64,000 nucleotides of DNA from Paradesertivirga mongoliensis (GTDB taxonomy: Bacteria > Bacteroidota > Bacteroidia > Sphingobacteriales > Sphingobacteriaceae), in assembly GCF_024436395.1 (NCBI RefSeq), contig NZ_JAFMZO010000003.1:496001-560000 (forward strand). The letters run 5' to 3'. The notes beneath the pieces were generated by a model that was not told the DNA's origin, did no database searches, and saw nothing but the letters and a program-made list of their open reading frames with translations. Positions 9,754-18,967 of the stretch are shown piece by piece. Each line of letters opens with the position of its first letter. Position 1 is the first letter of the stretch. The position numbers and the translations under genes are program-made.

Positions 9754-10833
9754 TTAAAGTTTATCATTTACATTGATGCAATTCAAATCTTCGAAGGCCT
9801 GGGTTAAACGCTTAACGAAATTTTCTTCGCCTTTGCGTAACCAAACACGTGGATCATAGAATTTTTTATTAGGCGAATCTGCACCTTCAGGGTTTCCGAT
9901 CTGAGTTTGAAGATATCCTTCTTTCGACTGATAGAAGTCCTTAATTCCTTCCCAAAAAGCCCATTGCATATCGGTATCGATATTCATTTTGATAGCACCG
10001 TATGAGATAGCCTCTCTTATTTCTTCCTTCGATGAACCAGACCCGCCATGGAATACAAAGTTTATCGGCTTTTCTTCGGCAATATTAAACTCCTGACGGA
10101 TATGTTCCTGAGAATTTTTAAGGATTACCGGCTGAAGTTTAACGTTACCTGGTTTGTATACGCCATGCACATTTCCAAAAGCTGCTGCGATAGTAAATCG
10201 TGGACTTACTTCACTCAGTTCTTTGTAGGCATAAGCAACTTCAGAAGGTTGTGTATAAAGTTTTGAACTATCTACGTCTGAATTGTCTACTCCATCTTCT
10301 TCACCGCCGGTTACACCAAGTTCTATTTCGATGGTCATACCCAATTTCTTCATTCGCTCAAGGTAAGTCTTCGATATTTCAAGGTTTTCCTCAATTGATT
10401 CCTCAGAAAGATCAAGCATGTGAGACGAGAACAGGGGCTTGCCTGTTTGCTGATGGAAGCGCTCTCCGTGAGAAAGCAGGCCGTCTATCCATGGCAATAA
10501 CTTCTTTGCAGCATGATCTGTATGCAAAATTACCGCCACACCATAGTGCTCGGCCAATAAATGAACATGACGTGCAGCAGATACCGCACCCAGTATACAG
10601 GCCTCTAACTTTTCGTTATTGAGTGATTTTCCAGCATAAAACTGCGCACCACCGTTAGAAAGTTGAATAATTACCGGAGAGTTAACAGCTTTTGCTGTTT
10701 CCATAACGGCATTTATAGAGTTAGTATTAATGACATTGACGGCTGGAAGAGCAAATTGATGCTTTTTAGCCTGTTCAAACAGTTCCTGCACGGCATCGCC
10801 ATATAATACTCCTTTATAATTCTTAAGATTCAT
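9754..10833 (-). CDS. fbaA: Class II fructose-bisphosphate aldolase
   Basis: Zinc-dependent aldolase of glycolysis and gluconeogenesis that splits fructose-1,6-bisphosphate. At 359 residues it has the length of class IIA enzymes. Visible motifs are ILHTDHAAKKLLPW (the Asp and first zinc His), IEIELGVTGGEEDGVDNSD (zinc-ligand Glu region), FGNVHGVYKPG and FHGGSGSSKEEI (zinc His and phosphate-binding Gly-Gly-Ser-Gly). It is divergent from accD across a 162-bp AT-rich gap and is followed by its own terminator. Confidence 0.95.
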   Translation of the reverse strand: MNLKNYKGVLYGDAVQELFEQAKKHQFALPAVNVINTNSINAVMETAKAVNSPVIIQLSNGGAQFYAGKSLNNEKLEACILGAVSAARHVHLLAEHYGVAVILHTDHAAKKLLPWIDGLLSHGERFHQQTGKPLFSSHMLDLSEESIEENLEISKTYLERMKKLGMTIEIELGVTGGEEDGVDNSDVDSSKLYTQPSEVAYAYKELSEVSPRFTIAAAFGNVHGVYKPGNVKLQPVILKNSQEHIRQEFNIAEEKPINFVFHGGSGSSKEEIREAISYGAIKMNIDTDMQWAFWEGIKDFYQSKEGYLQTQIGNPEGADSPNKKFYDPRVWLRKGEENFVKRLTQAFEDLNCINVNDKL

Positions 10834-10995
10834 ATTCTTTTTTTTCTAATTGAGCCCGAAAATAAAAAAATTATTTAAGCTAATTGATGATAAGGTCAAT
10901 ATTCGTAATTAGATGATAATTATTCATAACAATAGATAAATACAAAGGGTTCTGTTAAAATTTCGTTTATTTGTACCGCTCATTCCAAAAGACAT

Positions 10996-11841
10996 ATGGC
11001 CTGGTTTAAAAGAGAAAAAAAAGGAATTATCACGTCTACCCAAGAAAAAAAAGAAGCTCCTGATGGGATCTGGAACAAATGTCCAGAATGTAAGAAGCCC
11101 TTACATTACGCAGAGCAAGTGGAGAATAAATACGTTTGCCATTACTGCAACTATCACTTAAGAATAGGTTCAAAAGAATATTTTTCTGTTCTTTTCGACA
11201 ACAACGAGTTTACCGAACTATTTCCCGCCCTCCGCTCCGGAGACCCATTAAACTTCAACGATAACAAAAAATATACCGACCGATTAGAAGAAAGCAATAA
11301 AAAAACCGGGTTGATTGATGCCATCCGTTCTGGCCATGGTAAAATTGATGGACAGGATCTGGTAATTGCCTGTATGGATTTCAATTTTATCGGCGGATCA
11401 ATGGGCTCGGTAGTGGGGGAAAAGATCGCACGCTCTATAGACTATTGTATTCAGCATAGAATTCCCTTTTTAATGATTTCGAAATCTGGCGGAGCCAGAA
11501 TGATGGAAGCGGCATTTTCTTTAATGCAAATGGCCAAAACTTCTGCCAAGCTTGCCTTGCTTAGTAAAGCGAGGATCCCTTATATTTCTTTGTTAACCGA
11601 TCCTACTACAGGCGGTGTTACAGCATCGTACGCCATGCTTGGAGACGTTAACATTGCCGAACCAGGAGCCTTAATAGGCTTTGCAGGACCACGCGTAATT
11701 AAAGAAACGATTAAGAAAGATTTACCGAAAGGCTTTCAAACCTCAGAATTCGTTTTGGAGCACGGTTTTCTCGACTTCATCGTCGACCGCAGACAAATGA
11801 AGGAAAAACTTGCGACCTTTCTGAAAATGATGAATAACTAA
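10996..11841 (+). CDS. accD: Acetyl-CoA carboxylase carboxyltransferase subunit beta
   Basis: The beta subunit of carboxyltransferase, which transfers the carboxyl group from biotin to acetyl-CoA in the first step of fatty-acid synthesis. The 281-residue protein has the four-cysteine zinc ribbon near the N-terminus (CPEC ... CHYC, about residues 32-54) and the crotonase-fold catalytic domain with [15 protein letters not shown] and [14 protein letters not shown], ending in the [12 protein letters not shown] helix. accA is not in the window. A bidirectional terminator follows. Confidence 0.96.
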   Translation: MAWFKREKKGIITSTQEKKEAPDGIWNKCPECKKPLHYAEQVENKYVCHYCNYHLRIGSKEYFSVLFDNNEFTELFPALRSGDPLNFNDNKKYTDRLEESNKKTGLIDAIRSGHGKIDGQDLVIACMDFNFIGGSMGSVVGEKIARSIDYCIQHRIPFLMISKSGGARMMEAAFSLMQMAKTSAKLALLSKARIPYISLLTDPTTGGVTASYAMLGDVNIAEPGALIGFAGPRVIKETIKKDLPKGFQTSEFVLEHGFLDFIVDRRQMKEKLATFLKMMNN

Positions 11842-11860
11842 GACCTCAGTAAAAAGAAAA

Positions 11861-11884
11861 AAAGCCCCAAAAGGGGCTTTTTCT
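11861..11884. terminator. Bidirectional terminator after accD
   Basis: AAAGCCCC AAAA GGGGCTTT stem-loop with A and T runs on both sides, lying between accD and the convergent small gene, so it can stop both transcripts. Confidence 0.85.
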
Positions 11885-11886
11885 TT

Positions 11887-12063
11887 TTATCTTCCGGTTG
11901 TATTTCTACTTCCCAGGTTAGGATCTTTAGCCGTTGTATTAAAGTCTCCCTTTGAAACCAGCTTCTTCTCCCCTTTCTTTTTAGGCGGATTAATCAGTTT
12001 CTTAGAAGGCTTATCCGAGGGAGTTTGCCCAGTATGATTATGTTTCAATTTTTCGTCTGACAT
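11887..12063 (-). CDS. Small basic hypothetical protein
   Basis: A 58-residue Lys-rich, probably disordered protein (MSDEKLKHNHTGQTPSDKP; NPPKKKGEKKLVSKGD). I recognise no family. The frame is open 15 codons further upstream, but the ATG at 12061-12063 lies 4 bp after the stop of the upstream acidic gene and gives the most natural start. The strongly basic charge next to a strongly acidic neighbour in the same operon may mean the two products interact; that is inference only. Confidence 0.5.
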   Translation of the reverse strand: MSDEKLKHNHTGQTPSDKPSKKLINPPKKKGEKKLVSKGDFNTTAKDPNLGSRNTTGR

Positions 12064-12067
12064 AAGA

Positions 12068-12622
12068 TTAAGGTCTGTCTGAACCAGGTAAACCGGGTTC
12101 GTGATCAAGCATAGTACCGGTTACGCGGCCGTGGGGCCTTGTTGAAAAATCGGCACTTGTATCAACAGATGTTCTTGCCGTAGCATCGTCGATATCGTCA
12201 TCTTCGTCGAGCAGGTCATCATCATCGGCAAAATCATCTTCCTCTTCCAGATCTGGCGTTATTGCAGTATCCAGATCATCATCGTCGTCTATTAAATCGT
12301 CATCATCGTCGAAATCATCATCCGGGTCTATTTGCGATTTTATATCGACAATATCATCATCTTCGTCCAGGTCTTCCTCGGTGTCTAAATCAACATCCAG
12401 GTCTTCATCATCGCCATAGTCTTCATCGTCTGGGTCAATTCTTAAATCATTAAGCTCATCTTCCTCGATAGCGTCTCCCAGCGGAGTTATTTCGGTATTC
12501 TCGCCCAGGTCATCGTTACTATAATCTACGTCCTCGTCGTCATTAACAGATTCTTCTCTTGAAGGATCTACCCTTAAATAATCATCCTGAATAGTTAAGT
12601 ATTCTTCGCGAAATAGTTCCAT
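12068..12622 (-). CDS. Highly acidic Asp/Glu-rich low-complexity protein
   Basis: A 184-residue protein whose middle (about residues 25-150) is almost entirely Asp and Glu in irregular repeats such as DDDFDDDDDLIDDDDDLD. The N-terminus (MELFREEYLTIQDDYLRVDPS) and C-terminus (RPHGRVTGTMLDHEPGLPGS) are ordinary sequence. There is no signal peptide, so it is probably cytoplasmic and disordered. I do not recognise a function; calcium or metal buffering, or binding of basic partners, would fit the charge but is speculation. The gene keeps its frame throughout the repeats, which supports real coding. Confidence 0.7.
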   Translation of the reverse strand: MELFREEYLTIQDDYLRVDPSREESVNDDEDVDYSNDDLGENTEITPLGDAIEEDELNDLRIDPDDEDYGDDEDLDVDLDTEEDLDEDDDIVDIKSQIDPDDDFDDDDDLIDDDDDLDTAITPDLEEEDDFADDDDLLDEDDDIDDATARTSVDTSADFSTRPHGRVTGTMLDHEPGLPGSDRP

Positions 12623-12718
12623 GTCTTTCTAGTTTTAGGTATAATTTATACTCATAGAACAGCCGTGATTACCCAGTTTGTTTTGTAAAAAACCGAAAAA
12701 AAATAAAATAAGCTTTAG

Positions 12719-13858
12719 TTAAGAGAAATTAACCTGAAACAGGCTTCTAAGCTTCGACACTACAAAATCTATTTCTTCTGTAGTATTAAACTTGCTGAAC
12801 GAGAACCTTATCGCGGGACGGTTGGGATTTGAACCGATTCCTTCCAGCACATGTGAACCGATGTTTGTCCCAGAACTACAAGCGCTGCCGCCGGATACTG
12901 ATATGCCGGCGATATCGAGATTAAAAAGAAGCATATCTGCTATTTCCGTCTCAGGAAACAAGACGTTTAATACCGTATATAAACTACTGTCGGGTGCAAT
13001 TTCGCCGTTAAACTCTACGCCGGGAATATTATTGATCAGCTTGTCAATCAGGTAAGACTTCAATCCCTGTATGTAACTATGATGCTCAGCCATTTCCTCA
13101 GATGCAATCTCGAGTGCCTTGGCTAAACCAACTATTCCGTGAAGGTTCTCGGTCCCGCCACGCATATTCCTCTCTTGCGCGCCGCCATAAATCATGGGGT
13201 TAATTTTGAGCTTATGATTGATATAAAGGAAACCGATTCCTTTCGGTCCATGAAATTTATGAGCGGCACAGGTGATGAAATCAGCTTTAAGAACCTGAAG
13301 ATCGATAGGGTAATGCCCCATGGTTTGCACCGTATCACAATGAAATATAGCGTTGTGCTTTTTACAGATATCTCCAACAGCTTCAACATCGGTAAGCGTG
13401 CCGATTTCGTTATTCGCGTGCATTAAAGAAACGAAGCTTCGGTCGTGTCCGGCCAGCAGTTCATCCAGATGGGATAAATTGATATTACCCCTACCATCAA
13501 TATCAACGAAACTTAGTTCAATTAATCCACTCTTCTGCATTGCCTGCAGGGTGTGGAGCACAGCATGATGTTCTATTCTGGTAGTTACTGCATGTTTTAT
13601 ATCGTGGTCAACAATTCCGCAACGAATGGCCATATTATCAGCTTCAGTGCCGCCCGACGTAAAAAAAATCTCGGAGGGCGACGTGTGAAGCAAGGCGGCA
13701 ACGGTTTTACGTGCTTTCTCGATAACGGTGCGGGCTTCGCGTCCATGTGAATGAATAGATGAGGGATTACCAAACTGGCTTTCCATCACACGATACATTT
13801 CCTTTAATACTTCCGGGTCTAGCGGAGTTGTAGCAGCATTATCTAAATAAACCTTCAC
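12719..13858 (-). CDS. Cysteine desulfurase (IscS/NifS family)
   Basis: A PLP enzyme that removes sulfur from cysteine for iron-sulfur cluster and thio-cofactor synthesis. In the 379-residue sequence the PLP lysine is K201 in CAAHKFHGPKGIGFLY, the PLP-contacting TSGGTEADN lies at about 67-75, HANNEIGT at about 148-155, and the catalytic cysteine is C327 in VSGGSACSSGT. This short loop around the cysteine is the class I (IscS/NifS) type rather than SufS. It lies 23 bp downstream of glmM on the same strand. Confidence 0.92.
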   Translation of the reverse strand: MKVYLDNAATTPLDPEVLKEMYRVMESQFGNPSSIHSHGREARTVIEKARKTVAALLHTSPSEIFFTSGGTEADNMAIRCGIVDHDIKHAVTTRIEHHAVLHTLQAMQKSGLIELSFVDIDGRGNINLSHLDELLAGHDRSFVSLMHANNEIGTLTDVEAVGDICKKHNAIFHCDTVQTMGHYPIDLQVLKADFITCAAHKFHGPKGIGFLYINHKLKINPMIYGGAQERNMRGGTENLHGIVGLAKALEIASEEMAEHHSYIQGLKSYLIDKLINNIPGVEFNGEIAPDSSLYTVLNVLFPETEIADMLLFNLDIAGISVSGGSACSSGTNIGSHVLEGIGSNPNRPAIRFSFSKFNTTEEIDFVVSKLRSLFQVNFS

Positions 13859-13881
13859 GCCAGATCGTAAATAATCAATAC

Positions 13882-15273
13882 TTATCCCTCTAATTGGAGG
13901 ATTTCTTTGATATCAGCAATTATCTTATTCGCCAGGTTATTCGCTACCGTTTCAGAATCGCCTTCAGAATAAATCCGGATAATAGGCTCGGTGTTTGAGC
14001 GGCGCAAATGTACCCACTGTTTATCAAACTCAATTTTCAAACCGTCTATAGTAGAATAAGGCTGATTTTGATATTTTTCTTCCACTTTCTTCAACAGTCC
14101 ATCGATATCCATCTCTGGAGTGAGAGTTATCTTATTTTTAGAGATAAAATAGGCGGGATAAGAACTTTTCAAAGCAGAGATCGACTTGCCTGACTTAGCC
14201 AGGTGGGTTAGAAACAAAGCTATCCCAACCAATGCATCCCTGCCGTAATGCGACTCCGGATAAATTACTCCACCATTTCCTTCACCACCAATAACCGCAT
14301 TCGTCTCTTTCATCTTATTAACTACATTCACTTCGCCAACTGCCGCAGCGTTATATTCACTGCCGGATGCTTCAGTAACATCGCGTAAAGCACGAGTTGA
14401 AGAAAGATTAGAGACCGTATTTCCAGGCGTGTTTTTCAGTACGTAGTCTGCAACCGCCACCAGCGTATACTCTTCACCAAACATGCTTCCATCTTCGCAT
14501 ACAAAGCATAAGCGGTCTACATCCGGATCTACCGCAATGCCCAGATGTGCCTTTTTAGTGATCACCTCCTGGGCCAGGGCGACTAAGTTCTCTGGAAGCG
14601 GCTCAGGGTTATGCGGGAAATGCCCATCGGGGGTACAGTATAATTCGAAAACAGTTTCCACGCCCAGCGCTTTCAGCAAAGCTGGAACGAAGATCCCACC
14701 GCTTGAATTCACACAATCAATTGCCACTCTAAACCTTGCATTGCGGATAGCTTCAACATCAACCAATGGAAGCGCTAAAACTTTATCTATGTGTTTTTGA
14801 AGGTACGAATCGTCCAGAATAACCTTACCCAACTGATTGACGTCTGCAAACTCCATATCGAGCTGCTCGGCCAGATCAAGTACCTCTTTTCCGTCGGCCT
14901 CGCTTATAAATTCACCTTTTTCGTTCAAGAGCTTTAAGGCATTCCATTGTTTCGGATTATGGCTCGCGGTGATTATTATACCACCTCCGGCATGTTCGTC
15001 AGGAACCGCAATCTCTACGGTCGGGGTGGTTGATAATCCCAAATCAATCACATCAATGCCTATGCTTTGTAAAGTTCCGGCAATCAGATTACGAACCATC
15101 TCACCAGATATCCGAGCATCGCGGCCGATAACTATTTTTTTATTACCACTTCGCTGGGCTGTCCACTTACCAAATGCGGCTGTAAATTTTAATATATCAA
15201 CGGGCGTTAATCCGTTTCCGGGCGTTCCGCCAATAATACCTCTGATACCTGAAATTGATTTTATGAGAGTCAC
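13882..15273 (-). CDS. glmM: Phosphoglucosamine mutase
   Basis: Interconverts glucosamine-6-phosphate and glucosamine-1-phosphate for peptidoglycan and LPS precursors. The 463-residue protein starts (GTG) MTLIKSISGIRGIIGGTPG, has the phosphoserine loop IIITASHNP (S104), the metal loop AVDPDVDRL, the sugar-binding GEGNGGVIYPE and the C-terminal phosphate-binding RRSNTEPIIRIYSE. The GTG at 15271-15273 matches the family N-terminus; the open frame upstream of it is not conserved-looking. Some sugar-phosphate mutases of the same superfamily act on mannose or glucose, so the substrate is likely but not certain. Confidence 0.88.
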   Translation of the reverse strand: MTLIKSISGIRGIIGGTPGNGLTPVDILKFTAAFGKWTAQRSGNKKIVIGRDARISGEMVRNLIAGTLQSIGIDVIDLGLSTTPTVEIAVPDEHAGGGIIITASHNPKQWNALKLLNEKGEFISEADGKEVLDLAEQLDMEFADVNQLGKVILDDSYLQKHIDKVLALPLVDVEAIRNARFRVAIDCVNSSGGIFVPALLKALGVETVFELYCTPDGHFPHNPEPLPENLVALAQEVITKKAHLGIAVDPDVDRLCFVCEDGSMFGEEYTLVAVADYVLKNTPGNTVSNLSSTRALRDVTEASGSEYNAAAVGEVNVVNKMKETNAVIGGEGNGGVIYPESHYGRDALVGIALFLTHLAKSGKSISALKSSYPAYFISKNKITLTPEMDIDGLLKKVEEKYQNQPYSTIDGLKIEFDKQWVHLRRSNTEPIIRIYSEGDSETVANNLANKIIADIKEILQLEG

Positions 15274-15354
15274 CTTATTTGTGTTTTGGAGGTCAAAAAT
15301 AAGAATATAAAGAAGAACCCCCAACCTTAAAAGCGGCGGAAAAGCTTATTTATC

Positions 15355-15362
15355 TATATTTG
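15355..15362 (+). promoter_or_regulatory. Candidate -7 promoter element for the methyltransferase operon
   Basis: TATATTTG matches the Bacteroidota TAnnTTTG -7 element and lies about 20 bp upstream of the ATG at 15382, a common spacing in this phylum. No clear -33 element was found. Confidence 0.45.
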
Positions 15363-15381
15363 CAGGCTTTTAGATCGTTTT

Positions 15382-16119
15382 ATGGCAGCAAAGTGGTATC
15401 AGAACTGGTTTAACTCTCCTTATTATCACATTTTATATCACCAGCGGAATGATTCGGAGGCTGAATTTTTCATCGACAACCTTTGCGAGCACCTGCAGCC
15501 CAAGCCCGATTCTACCATGCTTGATATCGCCTGCGGAAAGGGCCGTCACTCCATCTACCTTAATAAAAAAGGACATGATGTAACTGGAATAGACCTTTCG
15601 TTCTCGAGTATTAAACACGCGAAACAATTTGAGAATGATAAGCTGCATTTTTTCCAGCATGATATGCGGAACTTGCTTTTTATTAATTATTTCGACTACG
15701 CATTCAATCTCTTTACCAGCTTTGGATATTTTGAAAGCGACAGAGACAACATCAATGCTCTGAAATCTTTTAGAAAATCGTTAAAAAAAGACGGCCTTCT
15801 GGTTCTGGATTATTTTAACAGTCAGAAGATCTTGAATAACTTAACTCAAAAAGAAATAAAAACGGTAAAAGAGATCGATTTTAACATCAGCAAAGAAGTT
15901 AAGTCTGGCAGGATTATCAAATCCATCGAATTTGATCATAAAAACCGGAAGCATAAATTCCAGGAAGATGTAAAAGCTTTTACCTTTAACGATTTCGAAA
16001 AGTTATTTAAACTCAGCGGATTCAAAATAAATGAATATTTTGGAAACTATTCTCTCGAGGCTTTTGATGAAAAACAGTCTGATCGTTTAATTTTCATTTG
16101 CAGTAAAACTGATGCTTGA
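15382..16119 (+). CDS. Class I SAM-dependent methyltransferase
   Basis: A 245-residue Rossmann-type methyltransferase. Motif I is TMLDIACGKGRHSIYLNKKG (about residues 46-65), motif II GIDLSFSSIKHAK, and motif post-I HDMRNLLFINYFDYAFNLFTSFGYFE. The substrate cannot be deduced; similar proteins are annotated only as methyltransferase type 11/25. Its stop overlaps the start of the PAP2 gene by 8 bp, placing both in one operon with the ZIP transporter. Confidence 0.8.
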   Translation: MAAKWYQNWFNSPYYHILYHQRNDSEAEFFIDNLCEHLQPKPDSTMLDIACGKGRHSIYLNKKGHDVTGIDLSFSSIKHAKQFENDKLHFFQHDMRNLLFINYFDYAFNLFTSFGYFESDRDNINALKSFRKSLKKDGLLVLDYFNSQKILNNLTQKEIKTVKEIDFNISKEVKSGRIIKSIEFDHKNRKHKFQEDVKAFTFNDFEKLFKLSGFKINEYFGNYSLEAFDEKQSDRLIFICSKTDA

Positions 16120-16693
16120 ATCTCTGATACAGTTTGACCACCAACTATTCTTTGCTATTAACAAAGGGCTTTCCAACCCATTCTTCGACTGGATAATGCC
16201 CTATCTCCGCAATCGGTATTTCTGGATGCCTTTGTACCTTTTCCTCGTTGTATTCCTTGCCAGAAATTACGGAAAATGGGGCTGGATTTGTCTCCTTTTT
16301 ATTGTGTTGACATTTGGGCTGTGCGATTTCTTTTCAGCATCAATTGTAAAACCGGCATTCGAACGACTAAGGCCCTGCAATGACATATCAATAAAGGACG
16401 AAATGATACTAAGAGTGGGTTGCGGCAGCGGTTTCAGCTTCCCATCCACCCATGCCACCAACCATTTCGGTATTGCTATGTTTCTGGTCGGTACTTTTTA
16501 CTCCAGGTGGAAATGGATCGCACCCTTAGCATTTCTATGGGCTTTCAGTATCTGCCTTGCGCAGGTATACGTAGGAGTCCACTTCCCGGTTGATGTAACT
16601 ACGGGCGCTATACTTGGCTGTCTGATCGGTTACCTTACCAGCACAATCTTTTTAACTATAAAATTCGAAAAACAGTGGAAATCTGGAAGCTGA
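16112..16693 (+). CDS. PAP2-family phosphatase, integral membrane
   Basis: A 193-residue PAP2-superfamily protein with about six membrane helices, probably a lipid phosphatase such as an undecaprenyl- or phosphatidylglycerol-phosphate phosphatase. The catalytic motifs are KPAFERLRPC (about 87-96), FPSTHATNHF (His of PSxH), and AQVYVGVHFPVDVTTG. In the third motif the usual arginine of SRxYxGxHxxxD is replaced by Gln, while the His and Asp are kept. The gene overlaps both neighbours (8 bp upstream, 19 bp downstream), so it is translationally linked. Confidence 0.85.
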   Translation: MLESLIQFDHQLFFAINKGLSNPFFDWIMPYLRNRYFWMPLYLFLVVFLARNYGKWGWICLLFIVLTFGLCDFFSASIVKPAFERLRPCNDISIKDEMILRVGCGSGFSFPSTHATNHFGIAMFLVGTFYSRWKWIAPLAFLWAFSICLAQVYVGVHFPVDVTTGAILGCLIGYLTSTIFLTIKFEKQWKSGS

Positions 16694-17388
16694 TTCTTTT
16701 GTTCATGAGTTGCTTTTTGGGCGGAATGGCAATATTTCTGTTCAAAAAGGATAATACACAGCGACTAAAACTTATTCTCTCTTTTAGCGGTGCGTATCTA
16801 TTCGCCATCACCATTCTGCATCTTATCCCCGAGGTGTACCACGAAGGTGATCATAGCATAGGCCTATTTGTATTGGGCGGCTTTTTATTTCAGATCTTGC
16901 TTGAACAATTCTCGGAAGGCATTGAGCATGGCCACATTCATAAACACACGCACGAGCATTATGCATTTCCTTACGGGATAATGTTCAGCTTGTGCCTACA
17001 CGCATTTCTCGAGGGGATGCCCCTGGCGCAGGGGCACCAAAATCAACTTCTGTTTGGAATCGGGCTCCATCATATTCCGGCGTCATTTGCGTTAGCGAGC
17101 GTGCTGATGCAAAATAAAATCTCGAAAAAGCCTATAATAATTCTTCTTGTCGTGTTTTCAATTATGTCGCCTTTGGGATATCTCTTTAGCGAAGGATTGA
17201 GTAATGGTTCTATCGGCGATTTGGACGGCTATTTTGATAAGATAATGGCGATTGTGATTGGGATCTTCCTGCATATCTCCACTACTATTCTATTCGAATC
17301 GAGTGTTGATCATCATTTTAACTTCAAAAAGCTGGTAGCTGTATTGGCAGGAATCGCCATTGCGCTGCTCAATTTCTTAATTCACTAA
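16675..17388 (+). CDS. ZIP-family divalent metal transporter
   Basis: A 237-residue membrane protein of the ZIP family, which moves Zn2+ or Fe2+ into the cytoplasm. Signatures are HLIPEVYHEGDH in helix 2, a His-rich cytoplasmic loop EHGHIHKHTHEHY at about residues 83-95, LCLHAFLEGMPLAQG in helix 4 and GIGLHHIPASFALAS in helix 5, which together hold the metal site. The start overlaps the PAP2 gene by 19 bp. It ends 1 bp before the convergent MarR gene. Confidence 0.87.
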   Translation: MEIWKLILLFMSCFLGGMAIFLFKKDNTQRLKLILSFSGAYLFAITILHLIPEVYHEGDHSIGLFVLGGFLFQILLEQFSEGIEHGHIHKHTHEHYAFPYGIMFSLCLHAFLEGMPLAQGHQNQLLFGIGLHHIPASFALASVLMQNKISKKPIIILLVVFSIMSPLGYLFSEGLSNGSIGDLDGYFDKIMAIVIGIFLHISTTILFESSVDHHFNFKKLVAVLAGIAIALLNFLIH

Positions 17389-17835
17389 TTACCCGCGAAG
17401 CTTATCCAGTAAAAAGTTAAGCTGCTTTGCCTCTGCCTCGGTTAGATTGGCTTTGAGAATGTCAATAGGTGTAATTACAGGATCGAGTTTTTTGAGCAAC
17501 TCCAGCCCTTTTTCATTAATAACAATATCTACTGCACGCCTGTCCTTTTGGTTTATACACCTGGTTACCAGACCTTTTTGAACCAAACGTTCCACAATCC
17601 GGGAAGCGTCAGACATTTTGTCGAGCATTCGCTCTTTTAAAAGATTAATAGTAGCGGGACCAGGATATTGACCTCTTAAAATCCGTAAAATATTAAATTG
17701 CTGGACAGTAATCTGGTGCTTTCCTAACCGCTGTCTGAGCAAATCTGATATCCAACCATAAGTATAAATGGTATTGACCACTATTTTATGATAGTCGTTT
17801 TCGAATTTTGTTTGAATCTCTTTTTCCAATTCCAT
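17389..17835 (-). CDS. MarR-family transcriptional regulator
   Basis: A 148-residue winged-helix protein. The N-terminal dimerisation helices precede the LGKHQITVQQFNILRILRG helix, ATINLLKERMLDKMSDASRIV contains the recognition helix, and the wing is VTRCINQKDRRAVDIVINEKG. Such proteins usually repress a neighbouring gene in response to a small phenolic or oxidant ligand; no obvious target palindrome was identified here. It is convergent with the ZIP gene and is followed on the minus strand by no close partner. Confidence 0.85.
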   Translation of the reverse strand: MELEKEIQTKFENDYHKIVVNTIYTYGWISDLLRQRLGKHQITVQQFNILRILRGQYPGPATINLLKERMLDKMSDASRIVERLVQKGLVTRCINQKDRRAVDIVINEKGLELLKKLDPVITPIDILKANLTEAEAKQLNFLLDKLRG

Positions 17836-17846
17836 TTTAGATGTTC

Positions 17847-18026
17847 CTACTTATAATTCCTTTTTACTGATTTTGTTTGTTCTGCATCTTCCGTGTTTTC
17901 AGTTTTATTCCAGGGACAATGCCTGCAGCCGTTTTTGCAGCAATAGCCCCGTTTTAAGTGATACTCGCGGGTGAACACCATGTACCCACTTTCTATAAAA
18001 TAGTAATCCACTCCCTCTTCCGGCAT
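17847..18026 (-). CDS. DUF5522-like small cysteine-rich protein
   Basis: A 59-residue protein with the motif YCCKNGCRHCPW, four cysteines and a histidine that suggest metal binding, preceded by GYMVFTREYHLKRG. This matches my memory of the DUF5522 family (a short domain also found at the C-terminus of some eukaryotic proteins); no function is known to me. The chosen ATG at 18024-18026 overlaps the stop of the upstream exonuclease-like gene by one base (TGATG), indicating coupled translation. Confidence 0.6.
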   Translation of the reverse strand: MPEEGVDYYFIESGYMVFTREYHLKRGYCCKNGCRHCPWNKTENTEDAEQTKSVKRNYK

Positions 18027-18967
18027 CAGTTTAAAATTTTTACCTGCATTCTGCCCTTTAAATGCTCTTTCAGTTGTGCCCCGTCTCCATGCAAGGTCCA
18101 TACCTCTTTAGGATTCACATCCTCAATGGTTTTGAGAATATCATTCCAGTCGGCATGATCTGATATATACAATTCCAGATCATTCTGATACTGCAATTTC
18201 TTCCAGCCCGAAGCAAAAACGCGGAGTACATTTTTAGCTCTGAAATAGCTGTCAAAAGTAAGCGGAGGAACAATATATACAAAGCCCTGGCCCGGCAGTT
18301 TCATCAACTTCCGGTTATAGGGTTCGTATTTTCCGGGCGAAAATGCGAATGATTCGTATATTTTGGTTATAGGGAGCATGGAGTGGTGCAAAAACACCTT
18401 TCGCTGCGGACAATGCTTGTTTATGAGGTTGATTAACCGCTGACTTTTCCCCAGGGAGTATGCCCCCAATAAAACGTTATGATTAGACTCGTTTAACTTT
18501 CTGATCTCTGCCTCTACGTCGGGGTGGACAACCGATGGATCAGCGAAGGTGGTTTCGGTAATCAATACATCGGCGTTCACCAGTTCCAGCGCCTCACAGG
18601 TTTCATCCTCCTGAAGTTTAAAATCTCCGGTGTATAAATACCTTATCTGATTATATTCCATCAAAACCAGGGCTGAGCCAAGAATATGACCTGCTGGATA
18701 AAAAGTTATCCTCACATTCCCAATAGTGAAGGTCGCGCGGTATTCTGCCGTAAAAAACTCCTTAGCAGCATTTTTTTTCAGCCTCAACTGCATGATTGAA
18801 GCAGTAGCGGGCGTAGAGTAAACACTGTTGCTGCCGCCGCAGGCATGATCTCCATGGGCATGCGAAACTACCGCCACATCAACTGCTTGTTGCGGGTCCA
18901 GATAAAATCCGCCATACCGGCAATAAAGGCCCTTCTCGTCAAAGGTTAAAAAATCATCTAATATCAT
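18026..18967 (-). CDS. MBL-fold exonuclease-like metallohydrolase
   Basis: A 313-residue metallo-beta-lactamase-fold protein with the metal-binding HAHGDHACG motif (about residues 36-44), YPAGHILGSA, YTGDFK and a C-terminal ISDHADW segment, the arrangement of beta-CASP nucleases of the CPSF/Artemis type and of the ligase-associated DNA exonucleases. A DNA ligase gene is not nearby, so the DNA-repair link is not supported by context. It overlaps coaE by 4 bp (ATGA) and the DUF5522-like gene by 1 bp, forming a tight minus-strand operon. Confidence 0.75.
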   Translation of the reverse strand: MILDDFLTFDEKGLYCRYGGFYLDPQQAVDVAVVSHAHGDHACGGSNSVYSTPATASIMQLRLKKNAAKEFFTAEYRATFTIGNVRITFYPAGHILGSALVLMEYNQIRYLYTGDFKLQEDETCEALELVNADVLITETTFADPSVVHPDVEAEIRKLNESNHNVLLGAYSLGKSQRLINLINKHCPQRKVFLHHSMLPITKIYESFAFSPGKYEPYNRKLMKLPGQGFVYIVPPLTFDSYFRAKNVLRVFASGWKKLQYQNDLELYISDHADWNDILKTIEDVNPKEVWTLHGDGAQLKEHLKGRMQVKILN

